The notes beneath the pieces were generated by a model. It was not told the DNA's origin. It saw only the letters and a program-made list of their open reading frames with translations, and did no database searches. Of a stretch of 64,000 nucleotides of DNA, positions 25,247 through 39,400 are shown piece after piece; within the stretch, counting starts at the first letter, position 1, and each line of letters starts with the position of its first letter. The position numbers and the translations under genes were made by a program. Source of the DNA: Callaeas wilsoni (lineage: Eukaryota; Chordata; Aves; Passeriformes; Callaeidae). The stretch spans positions 62,001 through 126,000 of the forward strand of contig VWPU01004185.1 of the NCBI GenBank assembly GCA_013398955.1. The letters are read 5' to 3'.

Positions 25247-28200
25247 AAATGAGAGCAACAAGCAAACACAAAAACACAGAAGAGAACATGTGGGCATTCA
25301 GGCTTTCTCTACAAAGTGTTCCTCAGGAAAGGGAGGACTTGTGTGCAACAAATTCAGTTTGAGATTTTATTCAACCTTTCAACGAGGCAGTCAAAAGAGA
25401 AAAAGGGGTTATTCAATCAAAGGTAGAATTAGGTTAATTAAGCCAGACGACATTGAACACATGGAATTAAAATTCTGCCCAGCTGAACCTGAGGGTCCAG
25501 CAGTGCCAGGGGCCCTGCAGTAGGGACAGCTGGCACAGAAGGAGGGTGGATTCCCCAGGATGGATCCTTCATCCTGGCCCGGGGAGACAAGAAATGCAGG
25601 TGGGTACCAGAGGAAAAGGAATGGCCAGCTGGGGGCAATGAAACTCCAGGAATCCTGGCTGATGCCAGAGCAAGAAAACAAATGTAGCTCCACTACAATT
25701 GCTTGCCAATCTGTCCATCATCCCCTTCCTGTTTTTGTGTCCCACTCCACAATTCCTTTGAGTTGGCCACTGCCTTTCCCTCCACAGGAGAAACATTTGG
25801 TGTCTGTACTGTTCCCTGTCACCATCACACACAGCATTTCAGGACTGATATATTTAAACACTGATCTGAAATAAAGATATCTGAACTGAAAACAACAGCT
25901 ATTCCTAAATAAACCCATACATGGAAACTTAATTTAGAGTACAAATGCTGATCTTATCAGTTTAATCTCCTTGGAAGGTATGAGGATAAGGATACCTGAA
26001 TGTGAAATTCCAAAAAACTAATTCACATTCTTATTAATAGACACTTCTCGATATTGCTACACTTAGGCTGTGGTGCTGTCTGTGCTACAAAGATATGACA
26101 TATACTTGTAAATCCCCCATATGTTCCCTGGAAGAAAGAGGAAGGAAGATGAGGCCCTGGTTAGAAAAGAACCTTTATTATTTAGTTGTTGTAACATTTG
26201 CTCTGATGTCAGCCATACTGTTGAAGTGAAGCACACAATTAGTCTGTTACCATTACAGTCACCAAAATCAGAATTTGTTTTCTCAAATTTTTTAAAGTAA
26301 AAAAAAAGTTTACTTGAAGATTATCCACTTTAATAAAACTTCATATCTTTTTAAGCAACCTGCAGGAGCTCCACCATGCTGAAATCCAATAAATGATATA
26401 GAGGCCCAGTGTTTTTCTGAACCAGAACACGTATAAAACTCACTCAAGTACAGGAATCTCACAGAAGAATAAATACAACTTTCAAATAACAGTGCATTCA
26501 TTTGAGACAAATAGCACACAGACACTGTCATCCCCCGTTTACAGCTGCCAACTTTGACACTTCAGATTTCATTTTCAGATCAAGCCAATGGCCCTAATGA
26601 TGCAGTTTAGAGTGGATATGAAGCACCTACCATATTGAGGTAACACTTACTGCAAATACAAGGCACACACCAATATGAAAGCCCTTTCCAAAACCATTTT
26701 TTACCTGGAAAGCTATTAAAAAGCTTTTACTGCAAAGTGCCTTCTCCTACAGTGTTTCTGTTCCTAACTCATCTTTCAGTGTTGTGTGATTTATCTGTTA
26801 TTCACTGTCAGACATTTTCTAAGATGAGGTTCCTAGAATTCTGTAATTTCCCATAATAGCAAACTTCCTCAAATAACATTTTTCTGAAAACATGACTAGA
26901 AATAGATGAAGTATGTAAGTGTAAAACAAAATTCAATGCATTCCTTAGACAAGAGCTGTACAAGAGGTCTCTAAACATCCCAAAAATGTTAGTACTGCTG
27001 GGGAGCTGCACATGGACTACTAAAGGACTTTCCTTTATTTGTTGTGATTATGCATATGGAGCCATTAGTCTCAGTCAGTCGTCTCAACCCTCTCCTCAGC
27101 CAGCCAGTGCTATTGATTATCTGGGCCAATGTCAGAGGGAGATTAGGACAAGGCTGACAGTTTGCTGGCTGATGTTGAATCAGGAGAAAACTCACGTGAT
27201 GCCAGTACACTTCAAGGAAGAAGTCCGTTTACCTACTGGAAAAGGTCTCTTCCTATTTATGCAGCATGTATTCCTACGTTTGTTACACACCTTACTGACA
27301 CGGGAGCTGCACCAGCTCCCCCAGCTGCCCTGCGACCAGCAGCTGAGCCCAAGAAAGCTTTCTGCATGGGCAACTAGCCAAGGAATTGAAAGCATTTGTT
27401 TCAGATGTTACCCTTTCTACCATCACTCATTTTCTCAAAATCAGGTTATGGCAACATATTCCACACAGAAAAGTATCTTGACTCAGTTCAATAGTACAGG
27501 ACAATACAGAATATAATTTCTACATTAACTTCAAAATGAAGGTTGACTCTTTCAATCCCAATAATTTCAACAATGTCTATTTGAGAGTCTCATCAGGATT
27601 ACTCTGCTTGTAAAAGTGTTGAAGCTGCCCTGACCTTAATTCATAAGAGGTTTGCAATAGAGCATTTTTCCATTAGAAACTCTTGTTCCACCATCTGCCT
27701 GAAATTGTCCAGAACCAATGACCTTCACAGAAACATAATAGAAGAGCCATCTTATTATGGAGACTTTGAGCACAGCGAGTCCCTCAAACACACACAGACA
27801 GGAAAAGAGTTTCCTGTTCTGCTGGCAACTTAATATTGGTTTAGCTATTTTATGCAAGGATGCCCAAGGCATTTTACTATTACCTATATAATAAAAATGT
27901 AATAACAAATTTATAGAAGGCCCAATAATTGAATAGGTGAATTCATTGATATTTTGCCTCAGGAAACAGACACTGGTTGAATTTTACACCACTCAGAAAA
28001 CTGACACCCAGACAATAAAGAATAATGCAGGTATCTGGGATTCAAAGGCCTAAAATCTGTTCCTTTTTCTGCTAGTAATGTACAGAAAGTGTCTGCACAA
28101 GTCTGTCTAATATCCTATCACAGTGACTCAGTAAATGAAGAGCCAATTTTCCCATTTGGGGCTGTCTTTTCATACGAATACACATTATTACTAAACATCA

Positions 28201-31200
28201 CAGGAACAAAGAATGGTATGAAAAAACAGAATTTGCGTCTACCAGGAACGTTTGTGACTACCAGAGCAGCATGTGGGTATGAACATAAACCACGTTGAAA
28301 CTACAAGACAGAAATATATTTTAAGTTGTTGGTGCTATTTCTGGCTTACTCCATGCTAACACTGATCCACTTTCATGCATGCTAAATAAAACCAAAGTAA
28401 CAACTAATGAGTTTTTTAAATAATGATAATTTTAAAATTAAGATGCCAACATTCTTAACAGAACAATTTAAAAACACAGTTTCACTTGAAAGGATTTAAC
28501 CAAATGAAAATAGCAAAAGAGAAAAGTGCTTGAGTGTTTGAATTTTAGTCTGACCTATGCCTAGATACTGGTACCATACTGACTAGTGAACCTATATGCG
28601 AATTTGCTGTAAAAAAATTCAAATGATTGTGTGTTCTATTGTTTTGACAGCTATTGTAAGCAAACAGTCATGGATTCATGTTACTTTCTTACTGAAATTT
28701 GTTTTCAGCAATAATAATTTATCTGGTAAATTTTATTTCCATTGAATTTTATAGGGCTACTTTAGCCTTTAAGCTGTCTAATAAAGCAGAATTGAGCTTA
28801 CCATCTGATTGCATGAATATGTGGCATTTTTGTCCAAACTTTTAAAAAGAAATCCTTAATTCAATTGACTTTTCACCCATTCTTCAGTCTTTTGTTCATT
28901 TCCAGGGTCTCAAAGCAGACTGTTCAATCTCATCCTGTTCATTACTTTACGACTTTCTTTCTGTCCAGTCCATTCTACTAAAATTATTATCCCTAATTTT
29001 ACCAACAAAATTTGCAATTGCTATACTTGGATTTACGTTTATCAGGACAGGCATTTTCTTCATCTCTGTTGTTGCACGAGCTCTACTGTCTCACCTTGCC
29101 AAAGCCTTTTTTTCCCACTGAGGTAACTCTCTCTTGGCATTCATGATATTTCTGCCCTTGAGTACTCAGTAGAATTATTTATCTGCTTATTGCTTGCTGT
29201 GCTCACCTGGATGGCACAACACAAAACTTCACAAAAAACCCAACCTCTAAATAGGAAAATCACAATAGAACAGTATGTCTCACATTAGAAAACTACACAA
29301 GTGTCCTAAGGTCTTTTAGGAATAAAAATCATAGTCAAAATTGCAATTCTCAAAAAAAGAAATTTCGTTTCCAAAAGATATACCAAAGCCAGATAATCAA
29401 GATTTAAATTATGCTGATAGCATAAGGCAAATTAAGAAATTTTTCACATATACATTTTCATGTCAAATTTTACTTTATTTCTTCAGGATTAAAATCATCA
29501 ACACTGTTCCACGCCACTTCCATCTAGCAAACCATACATTATTTCCATATAAAAATATCCATTGCTCAAATCTTTAACTTAGCAACATGCTTTAATTTAC
29601 TCACACCAGAGCCAATTTACAAACAATATGGGTAACAGCTGATTTTTATTCCAGGTTTCAGTGTTTGATAAAACTACTGAAACAGGGGAATTGTTTATCT
29701 CTAAGGGCCAGGGGAAATAATGTACCTACTCTTGGTTTTTCCTTTGCCAGTGTCTTTTTCTTTAAATAAGAAACCCTTTTTACCTTTGATTTTGTTTAGA
29801 AGTTTGAGAATCAGTATGTTAAAACTGTATTTCTAGTTAAGATTACAATTCAACCATGACATTTTGTCAGGATTTATTTATTTTATTAAAAGGATTCAAA
29901 ATGCATTTGAATAAATCAAACAAACTGTGTCTGATCTGAAACTGAAAGAAAAGCTGCATCACCCCACCCCCTACATTAGCAGGGGGGAAAAGAATTTTAA
30001 ATGCTCAACCAATTCAAAAGCTACAAGGTTGAAAATATATGAATTGCTGAAGACCTGGGAGAGTCTGTTTCAGTGTTGATTCCCCACCAAGAACTCACCA
30101 GCTGGATAAAACTTCAGAATCTCCTGCGATTAAAATGTTTAGGTTATGTCTTAACTTACAAACATGCATTTTAAAGCATCCTGTCCTAAAAGATTTAATT
30201 GATCTGTCCTCTGTCCAAACAGCAGTCCCCACCTTCTTGCATACTTTGGCATAGGTCGGGGGTGCTAAAACTGTACCTTTCATGGTCCTCTCCTCAATCA
30301 ACACATAACTCATTATAAACATCTCAAAATCCAGCCTGGCAGCTATCCCAAATGCTCCAATCAAAGACATTTTGTTCAGGTTTATCCATTCAGTGTCAGG
30401 TTTATTTTTGTTAATTTTTATGGTGATTTTTGTCTCTGGTAGCTGTAGAGATCTCAGAATCAAATGGGCCACTAATCTAAACTTTACAGGCAGCTATTTA
30501 TGCATTTAAACAGTATATTAAAACTCATATGCAAAACTTTGGCTACACTGACACAGCCTGCATGGACCATTTCATTTGCAACAGGTCAGACACCCCAGAT
30601 ATTGCCCATTCAAGTAGGGTACAAAGAAGTTAAATAAAATGAATTTATTCAGACAGAACTGCAAAAAACGTGCAAATTTGGTGGGTTTATTCATTCCTTC
30701 ATTTAAAAAAAAAAGTCGAGATATGCAAAATCTCAAAGGTTCTAAGCGGCCTGTTGTGCTGAAAACAAGTCAGGACTAGAATTCAGAAGATCTCATCTCT
30801 AAGCCAGGATCTTTAATGCCTTTTATTTGTTCAAATACTCTATGTTTTAAGCATGGAGCAGATTTCATATATAGAGTGTTTGCAATCCACAAAATTTACA
30901 AAAGACAACATTTGGGTGAAGCCAGAGAGCAGAATACATAAAGTGAACGGTGTGAAGTTTTTCATTAACAAAGTTCCTCAACACAAACTCTCCTGACAAA
31001 TTTTTATTTGACTTTACAAGGTAGATCACATTCACAATGTATCACAAGGGAACTTGAATGAGAAATTTCTCTAAAAATCTATAGGTTGTGGTCCCAGGCT
31101 CCCAAATAAACTTAAAGATTATGTACAGTTTGATCTCCACAGAATTTTTTGCAGGAAACAGATCATTAGAAGACAAAGAAAGTTGCGAAACTTTCTGCAA

Positions 31201-34200
31201 AGTAGAATCTTATTTTCTAGTTAGCAACTACATGTATTATATCAAATAATTATTCCAAATATTGACCATCAGTACTGCTTGCTTCAGAGACAATGGGACA
31301 AGGTCTTTATACCAGAATTCATAAACTCAGGTCCTGAGACTTTGCACAGATAAAGACAAATGTTTCATTTTATCTCCTGGAATTTTTTTCACAAATACAC
31401 TGTAAAAATCCAAATTCTGCACCCAGTCCTTCCTTGTCTGTTCATCCAGGACGTTTTTCTGGCACATTTTAAGGCCACTGAGCTACATATGCTTGCTATG
31501 TACCTGGTTTTTCACCCTCTCTCATAAAGTTAGACAGAAACTTCGTGTGTTCTTTCTGATTTTATTTTTCCCTGCAAAGGACAAGCAGAGAAAGTCATTA
31601 AAATGGCCTCAGATACTCCATATGCTGGGCAGCTGGTGAAGCAGAAAAAGATCCCAGATCCTGCATCACTTTCTGATGCAATCCCTGCATCCTGAGGGGA
31701 TATATCTTCCACTGCCTTCATCCCATCATGAGGTCAAACTGCTAGTAATACATGAGCTAATGAGAAATTCACAGTCTCCTGACACACGGTTTTGTCCTAA
31801 ACGTTCGTTAATGCCACAATATTATTTTAAAAAATTATTTAATGTGGAAGATTCAGATGGTTTCCCCTATCACTATTTTTCCATCATGAGTACGAGGTGC
31901 CTAGATTTGATTTCTAGCCACCCTGAACTCAAATAAAATTCAGGCAGTTCATGAGGGCAGTAAGGTTAAAAGGTGTCAGGACTTAGTGAAATTACTTATG
32001 GAAGTGGCAAACTCAAATACAAGTAAACAGACAAGGTCACAAATTAAAATGCTTTTCACAGAAGACTCTCAGAATATTCCCAGCACACAAAGCTAAGCAC
32101 AAACTTAAGCCTTTTCAGGATCACAGCTGCATCATGACATAAAACAGAAACAAAGTTAAAAGATAAATAAAAAGAAACTTAAAACTGAAGCAACTGCACT
32201 TGGTTTTGTATTTAATGTATGCTTCATAATCATGAGTAATTATGAACAGTAATTGCATTTCTCTCCAAATGACTTGCTAATTAATTGAATTTACAGTGGA
32301 CATTAATATGTGAACATTGGGTAATCTTCCATTGACTGTAGCAATGTAGCACTATCTTTTAAGATATATCTTCACCTCATTTTGAATTAGTGAGCCATGA
32401 TTTTTTAATAACATCTACTATAAAGGGTTCTTAATTTCTGAATAATGCCTTTTAAGCAAAAAACATATGTCAATATTTAATAACTATTTAAGTACAATCT
32501 GTAACTAATATGAATTTAAAAATTTTAAAACCAAATACATAAAATTCACATGAAAGAGGCACTATTTGTCCTCTTTTTTTGTAACTTTACAGAAGAAACA
32601 GTTTGAAGTATGCAAAAAAATTTAAAAAGAAACATAATTTGATGGCTGAGTAAAGGCTTAGTACATACCAGCATGAATCAAACCCACAAATGCTGAAAAT
32701 TACCTGCCTTTACAACCTACAACACTTCTCACTACTCTGCAAAACCCCTTCACTTCTGCATCCCACCTTCCCAACGTGACAAAACACTGCTTGTTTCAGT
32801 GACAGTATTTACCTGGTGACCAATTTACAAATTAAAGACCTAGCCCAAACTACTTTGTATCCAATCACAAGAACATTAGGTTTGAAAAATCTCCTACTAT
32901 TATTTTATTATCACATAAACTTTTTAAACAGGGTCCTATACATGTATTTCAGGGAGCCACTAGAAAAACGCAGTTCTCCCTCCACTCTTCGTGAGCAAAG
33001 TTCTTGCAGGATAAGGCTTCCCATCAACAACCATAAGTACTAAACCAGGCACTTCCTTCTGCCCTCTTACTCCTTCAAAATGTCAAGCATCTATACATTA
33101 ACATGTATAGCTCAACATTAACACACCAGTGAAAACTTTTGATCTATTATACGCAGTTTGGGCGATTTGCTTTTCCTCTGCCCTGTGCAAGTTCTCATTA
33201 TCTCCAACCATTATCAAGGGAGCAATGACCCCTATCAATTTTTCACTTACTGTGATAGCTTCATTGCCATGCACCAACTATATACTTTCTAGATTACAGG
33301 CATTTTCAAAGGTTTTCGCCATCAAAATAGAAATGAACTGTCCAAGGAGGCAGCAGACCATAAAATCCCAATCTGGACTATGCAGAGTTTTCTAAATGAC
33401 AGCAGAAAAACAGAAGCTGGAAATTACAATATCACTGCACTTACAGTAGCCAGTGGAAACTACCCAATCAATATCCTGGCAGCTGAAGATGCTCAAGGCT
33501 GCTGAGAGAACACAAGGTGCTGACCAGAGTGCATTACAAGGCAGTATGAGTTGATCATCAAACGCCTGACAGTCTCCTCACGAGCCTGGCTTGCTCAAGT
33601 TCACCCTGTTCACAGACATGGGCTCAGACTGGGCTGAGGCAACACAGAGGAATGGGTGATAAATCAGCTGGAGAGAGCAGCAGTGTGTGGCTGTGGCAGG
33701 GAAAACCCCAGTGTCACGCTCCATGGCAAAGGAGTGAGACGTGCCTGCTCTGGACTCCCCTCTTTACTGCTATAAATTAATAAAATACATAAAACCCCAA
33801 AATCTAAACAGTTAACAATAAATCAAGCTTTGCAGGAGATGTAAGATTCTGAAAACTGACAGGAATACTCTCCTAAAGCCTTTGGACTCAATCAGAACCT
33901 ATTCCTGGGTTTTGAAGAGAAATCAACAGAAAGTCACCTATGCCCTTGTCATCTGCCTACTAGAGCTGCCTTCTTTTCCAGTCAAAAGTCAATCTAACAG
34001 TTAAAAAAGGGCCGGAGCAGATTTATGCTGCAGGCAGAGTAGAAGGAGCTGCACTTTAACAGAAATACTCCAGTATTTTTTAATCTAGCAAGGTCAAAGC
34101 ACAGTAACAGCAAAGACACTGTAGAAACACAAATGCAGAGCATCTGTGAGAGTCAACCCCAGGGTCCTCATGGGATTTGCACCAACTCTTCCACACCTGA

Positions 34201-34903
34201 TGCAACACTCCCGGCTCTGCCAGGACTGGAGGTTTTCAACCTGTCCTGCACTGCCTGTCTGCAGTGGTGCCACTGCTTGTACCCTCAGACAGCACCCCAA
34301 GTTCTCTCCTAAACTTCAAAAATGTCACGGCATGCCACAAGGATTTGGAGAGATGTCACTGCCACAACAGGCAAGCAACAGATAAAGTTAAATATGTGAC
34401 CCGTAGCTGCAGCAGGGAGTGCCAAGCTCTCCCAGGGGTCAGAGGAGCACCTGGCTTGCTCAGGTAGGACAGCTACCAAGCAGGGCCCCTCCATAACCGC
34501 AGCTATCCCAAGGGAATGCCATTCCTCCTGAGCAAACTTTAAGATCAAAACCACTTAAGTACAAAGAGTTCCAAGTTAGTTATGAGTAATGCACTTGAAC
34601 AGCTACAGTGCCTCCTGGAGAGTCTTCTTTGCTCTGCGACCAAAGCTGCAGTTGTGCTGTACCTCTGCCTCTGCTGCTGCTGCGTAGTCATTACAGATGG
34701 AACGTGATCCCGGCTACATCGCCACTTCATGAATTTTAAACATCGTGAATTTCTAACTCTCTGCAATGCATTTTCTCTGTCCATAAGCCAGAAATAAAAA
34801 AAGTATTTTGAGGACTTCAGATACAAACGTTCCATAAAACTGAAGAGTCATTCAGTATTATCACTGTCATCTGGTCAACTGTGAAAATTTCAACAGCAAT
34901 CAA

Positions 34904-34938
34904 AACATTTAGAAGATATTTTAGAACATTTAGAAGAT
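34904..34938. repeat. 14-bp direct repeat, 21-bp period
   Basis: aacatttagaagat occurs at 34904-34917 and again at 34925-34938, separated by attttag. This is a small local duplication in intron DNA. Confidence 0.8.
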
Positions 34939-35710
34939 GTATTTTATTAAGTTTATCATAAAAGCCTAAAGAGAAAAATGCTTCTAATAAAAATATATAA
35001 TATGCACAAAATTTCAGTTGTACAGAGAATATAATTTTTAATTGATGAATTCCAGTGCTCTTTTAAAGAAGACAATTTTCTATGTAACATTCAGAACCAG
35101 AGCATTTCATTCTCATTTTAATTTTTACATCCCTATTAAAATTTAAAGCATTTGATTTTTACCATCAGTATAAATATGTTTCTCTTTTTAAGACTGCATA
35201 TATATCAAACAGACAAAATCAGAAACATGAGAAAGAATGATGGTAAGCCAAACAAAACATGTGTTTGTCCTGAATATAATTGTAACATTATAAACTAATG
35301 AAGAACAAATACAAATTGAAAAATTCTTTGACTGTGAGCAGTGTTCCAGCAGTGTACAGAACAGTGGAATTTTGCATCCACAGGCAAAGAGCAGCCTGTC
35401 CTTTCAGCTCTGAGCACCTCACTCAGGAAGCAGAGTAGGTTTAGGCTAATACAGGAACAGCTCCATCGCGACAGTTCAAATCAGGCTACTGACAAGAATA
35501 TGCTGCTTTTGAATGGTTGTAAACCTCGTATCCTTTTGCTTTATATGAAACTAAAACAAAATCTACCGCCAAAACTAAAAGCATTATTTTAACTTAGGAA
35601 CAACATAAAAGTATTAGAGAAACAAGTCAATGATTTTGCCTACTGTGGAGAACTAGAAAAGGTTTGCATTTCCTAAATAATTGTTTAAAATATCTATATA
35701 CTTAACTATT

Positions 35711-35722
35711 TATATATATATA
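35711..35722. repeat. (TA)6 microsatellite
   Basis: Six TA units lie in an AT-rich stretch from about 35685 to 35755. No further structure is seen. Confidence 0.7.
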
Positions 35723-36439
35723 TTCAAATTTTTATTTGTATTAAAAATTACAAGTAGAATCCTCAAAAAATTACTAGAAGGATTGGGGATTCTGAAACAA
35801 CTTTTTACCAGCAAATATAGCAACAGAGTATAAAGATTATGAAAACAGATAAATAATGCTGCATTCTATTGTTTTTAGATAAGACAGACATTCCCTTCAA
35901 TATCCTGAAAGGTAAGATGAGTTCTTACTCATTCTTAAGCCTATCCCCAGTCTCCAGAACCTGTGTGTGTCAATTTAACTTCTCCCTTCTTGAATTTATA
36001 ATATAAGAAACCATTCAACATAATTTATATATTCCTCTGGTGCTCCATTTGTTGAGTTCCTGATACCTTATTTTTTTAATTTGCATATAGCCACCCCAGG
36101 CTCCAGCAAGACTGGAATGAACTGAGTCATAAATTCTCATTTTTAGTAGATGGCAAAGTTACAGTTAATACATTATGGATGTAACAGTTTCTATAGAAAT
36201 TACTCAATGAAACATGACAATGTAAAACTAAATGCAATACTATAAGTTACCAAATTTTGTTTCTTTGCCACAGTACAGCATTACATGGAAAATAAAGCTA
36301 TTAAATCTATAGCATTACATAAATATTTTCTTACTTTATAAATGAAGAAATATTGTTTGCCAACACAGGAAAACATTTTCCCCCTATTCACTAAAGCTCA
36401 GTTTTGTTTCTACTAAGAAAAATTGCAGTTAAGAACGTG

Positions 36440-36478
36440 AAAATATGTGAATCTACAAATACAAAATATGTGAATCTA
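36440..36478. repeat. 16-bp direct repeat, 23-bp period
   Basis: aaaatatgtgaatcta is present at 36440-36455 and 36463-36478 with 7 bp between copies. This is a recent-looking tandem duplication, since the copies are identical. Confidence 0.8.
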
Positions 36479-39400
36479 ACCTCCTCTATTGCCAAAGAGA
36501 GGAACTGAGCTGTAAAAAAACTCTCTCTATTCTGTGACACACAGTCCAGCTAACTGTGAGACAAAGGTGAATGTTCAAGTAGGTTTGCCTTGAAGAACTA
36601 GAAATTTGTGCTGGCCCACAGAATAAGTCCTTTACATGTTATCAATCCTTTAACTGCTCAAATTTCTTTAAAAATATTATCGAATTATTAACAATACAAT
36701 TACTAACTAGCAATTTCTAATAAATTCCTACAAATATTAGCTTAGTGATGGCCAGTTAGCGCTATTTTCTTTAAATAATTTTGTAGCTTATAGATTAAAA
36801 AAACAGACAGTGGTGGCTTGCTCTCCATTCAGGATGAAATGAAGTCTGGCCATAGTAAAATGGAGAAGAGACAGAAGGGAGCTCTTTGAAGCGCTTGGCA
36901 CTGATAATATTATTGTTGCAAACCTCATGCTTATTAAGAAACACATGAAAAGGTGTTGTGCTCTATCACATCCCTCTCACCAAACTATCTAAACTTTATG
37001 GTATCTCTCATTTCTTTTTGCTCATACTTTGTTTCACATGGAAAGTGACAAAAAAAGTAATTTTCAAGCACAACTTTTGCTCTCTGGACTCAGTGCAGTG
37101 GCAGTGCTCAGAGGGCAAGCAGTGCACTGATTTTCCAAGAAACACACACATCTAAGTAAAAATAAAAGTCCCTTTTTTTTAATGTACCTTCCTTTATGTT
37201 TCTTACCTTTTCTCTTGTTAATCTTGCACAGATGGGACAATTTGATTGGAATTTCTTCCTGGGTCTCTCATTGTCAACAAAGTGATGACTGTATGTTCAA
37301 TCCTTTCCTAGTAGTTATGATGACTCTCTTATTCCCTTTTTTGGATTCTTCTCTCCCTCTTTTCCCATTTCAACACTTCCCTTTCAACTTTTGTACACCT
37401 ACTCCAGTCAATTTCTAGCATATCTAATGGCATACATATATTTACTATTCATTTTAATATATAGCTTCCTACACAGTAGATTGAGGTAAACATCAAACCA
37501 GACCAAAACTCAAATAAACTTTCAATATTCAAATACATGTATATTATTAAAACAGCATGTGATAAGGTACAGGATTTTTCTCTATAGTTTGATGCTTTTG
37601 CAAAAAGAATGGAAAATACACTGATGTCAATTAATACTTTATGTTCTAAAAAATTCTAAAATACGCAGAAATATTGAAGCTGCAGACACTCAAAACATTT
37701 GCAGTTAAAAATGCATCAGTATCCTAATTATATGTTATGAAAGAAAGGGTTTTTTTTCCCATTTGACTTACAAGAGAAAGAGGGAAGAGTAAGATTTCCC
37801 ACTCTGAATTGAGAGCTGCTTTTCAAAGGTACCTAAAAGTACACACAAATGACATTGTGACCCTCGAAAACAGAATCCACTGTGTAGAATTCCTGAGAGC
37901 TTCCAAAAATGCCCCTAAATGCACATAAAAGGACTAATTAGCCACTGTGCAGAACTGTGAACATGTTAAGCGTTCATAATTCCTAGACACCATCATAACT
38001 GTTCTGCACAGGACAGCTGGGAAAGACTGTCCATGGCTAATGTTAGCCCAGGGTTCAAAGGGGTCAGTGAGGAACATCCCTCTCACTCCTTTCTGATGCA
38101 GCAGAAGGAAGTGAGCTTTTTAGGAAAAAGGAATAGGGGAGAGTCAACAGTGTCACAGCCTTATCTGGTGTTCTTTTGACTTTTGATCCCTAAACAGATG
38201 CAGAGATACCTAAACCATTTTAAACAGTGGATCGAAACTTTAGGCAGTAAGGTACAACTGTTGATGTCTTATATTACAATATCATACGGCATGGAGTGAA
38301 GCTTTGCAAACTTAACAAAAAATATCAAAAAGCTCTAATATCACTTTCTTTCAAGACCTTCCTTGCACATTGGGAAAACACTTTATGGTTAAGTCTGTGC
38401 TCTGTATTCCAAAGCCAGTCAAGCACAGTAGAAATCAGTTCAAAATGTAAGATAAGACTATGTACAAGAACCACCAGCCTGTCGTCTCATTTCCAGACTT
38501 GACTTGTACTACTGCATAGTAGTGCTCAAAGCCATATTTAAGATTCTCACACTGCACAGTGGTTCTTCAGCCTGCTGACATCTACGAGTGTTACTACTTC
38601 TGCATGCACCCTTGGGTCCAAAACTTGAGGAAAATGGAAAATGGCATTTCTTCATAAGCCTTACAGATGGAAGATAAAAGATAATGCTCTTATGTGGAAA
38701 GATTTAATATAAGAACGATGCTGTATTCATATGCTATTTTACAGCTGAGGCACTGTATTTCAAGGGCCTGGCACTGGTTCCTCCTTTATTTTGTTTTATG
38801 ACTGCAGTTAGTCCCAGTGTTAAATTAAATGTCTGTCTCTTGCGGAGGATGTAATCCAAAAGAAATTGGAGCCATATCAATTTACAACAAATGTGGACTA
38901 AGGTGCAAAATTTCTTGTGCATAAAACTTTCTCTAAATTTGTATAAGATGAGAAGGTACCACTTAAAAAGAGAAGTATCAACAGAGTGCCTTAAGAGTCT
39001 TGCTCTTTACAAGGTGCAATGACTTCACAAATGCTCACCTGAGCTAGCAGGTAAAGGAGATGGCAAGTCTCCGCCTTCAGCTAATAAGAAGTAATCCAGT
39101 CATGTTTCTGACTTATCCCGATGTGGGAGGACAAATGGCAGAACTTGCACATCTGTTATTGCAAATACTTTTACATTCTTGAGAGCACCTGCCTGGGCTG
39201 CATCTCTGAGGGTTTTCACTTGGGTCCCAAGGGAAGCATTACCCATTTACAGGCCACATAAAAGAAAGGCTACTGAAGTTTATATGCTAACGTGATCTTC
39301 TAATGTGCATACAGCCTTATTTATTGTTCAGTTCAATTTTTCCTTTTAGCATGCATCCCTCTTGATGATCGTGAAGGTCTATAAGTGAAAAGCAAACAAA

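Noticed and set aside
26986..27516. Plus-strand open frame of 176 codons
   Set aside because: The translation shows no recognisable domain, shares space with open frames on the opposite strand, and lies in the intron with no splice or promoter context. Most likely chance in a GC-richer patch.
30095..30472. Minus-strand open frame of 125 codons
   Set aside because: Reads plausibly as protein in places, but I recognise no family and see no supporting exon structure.
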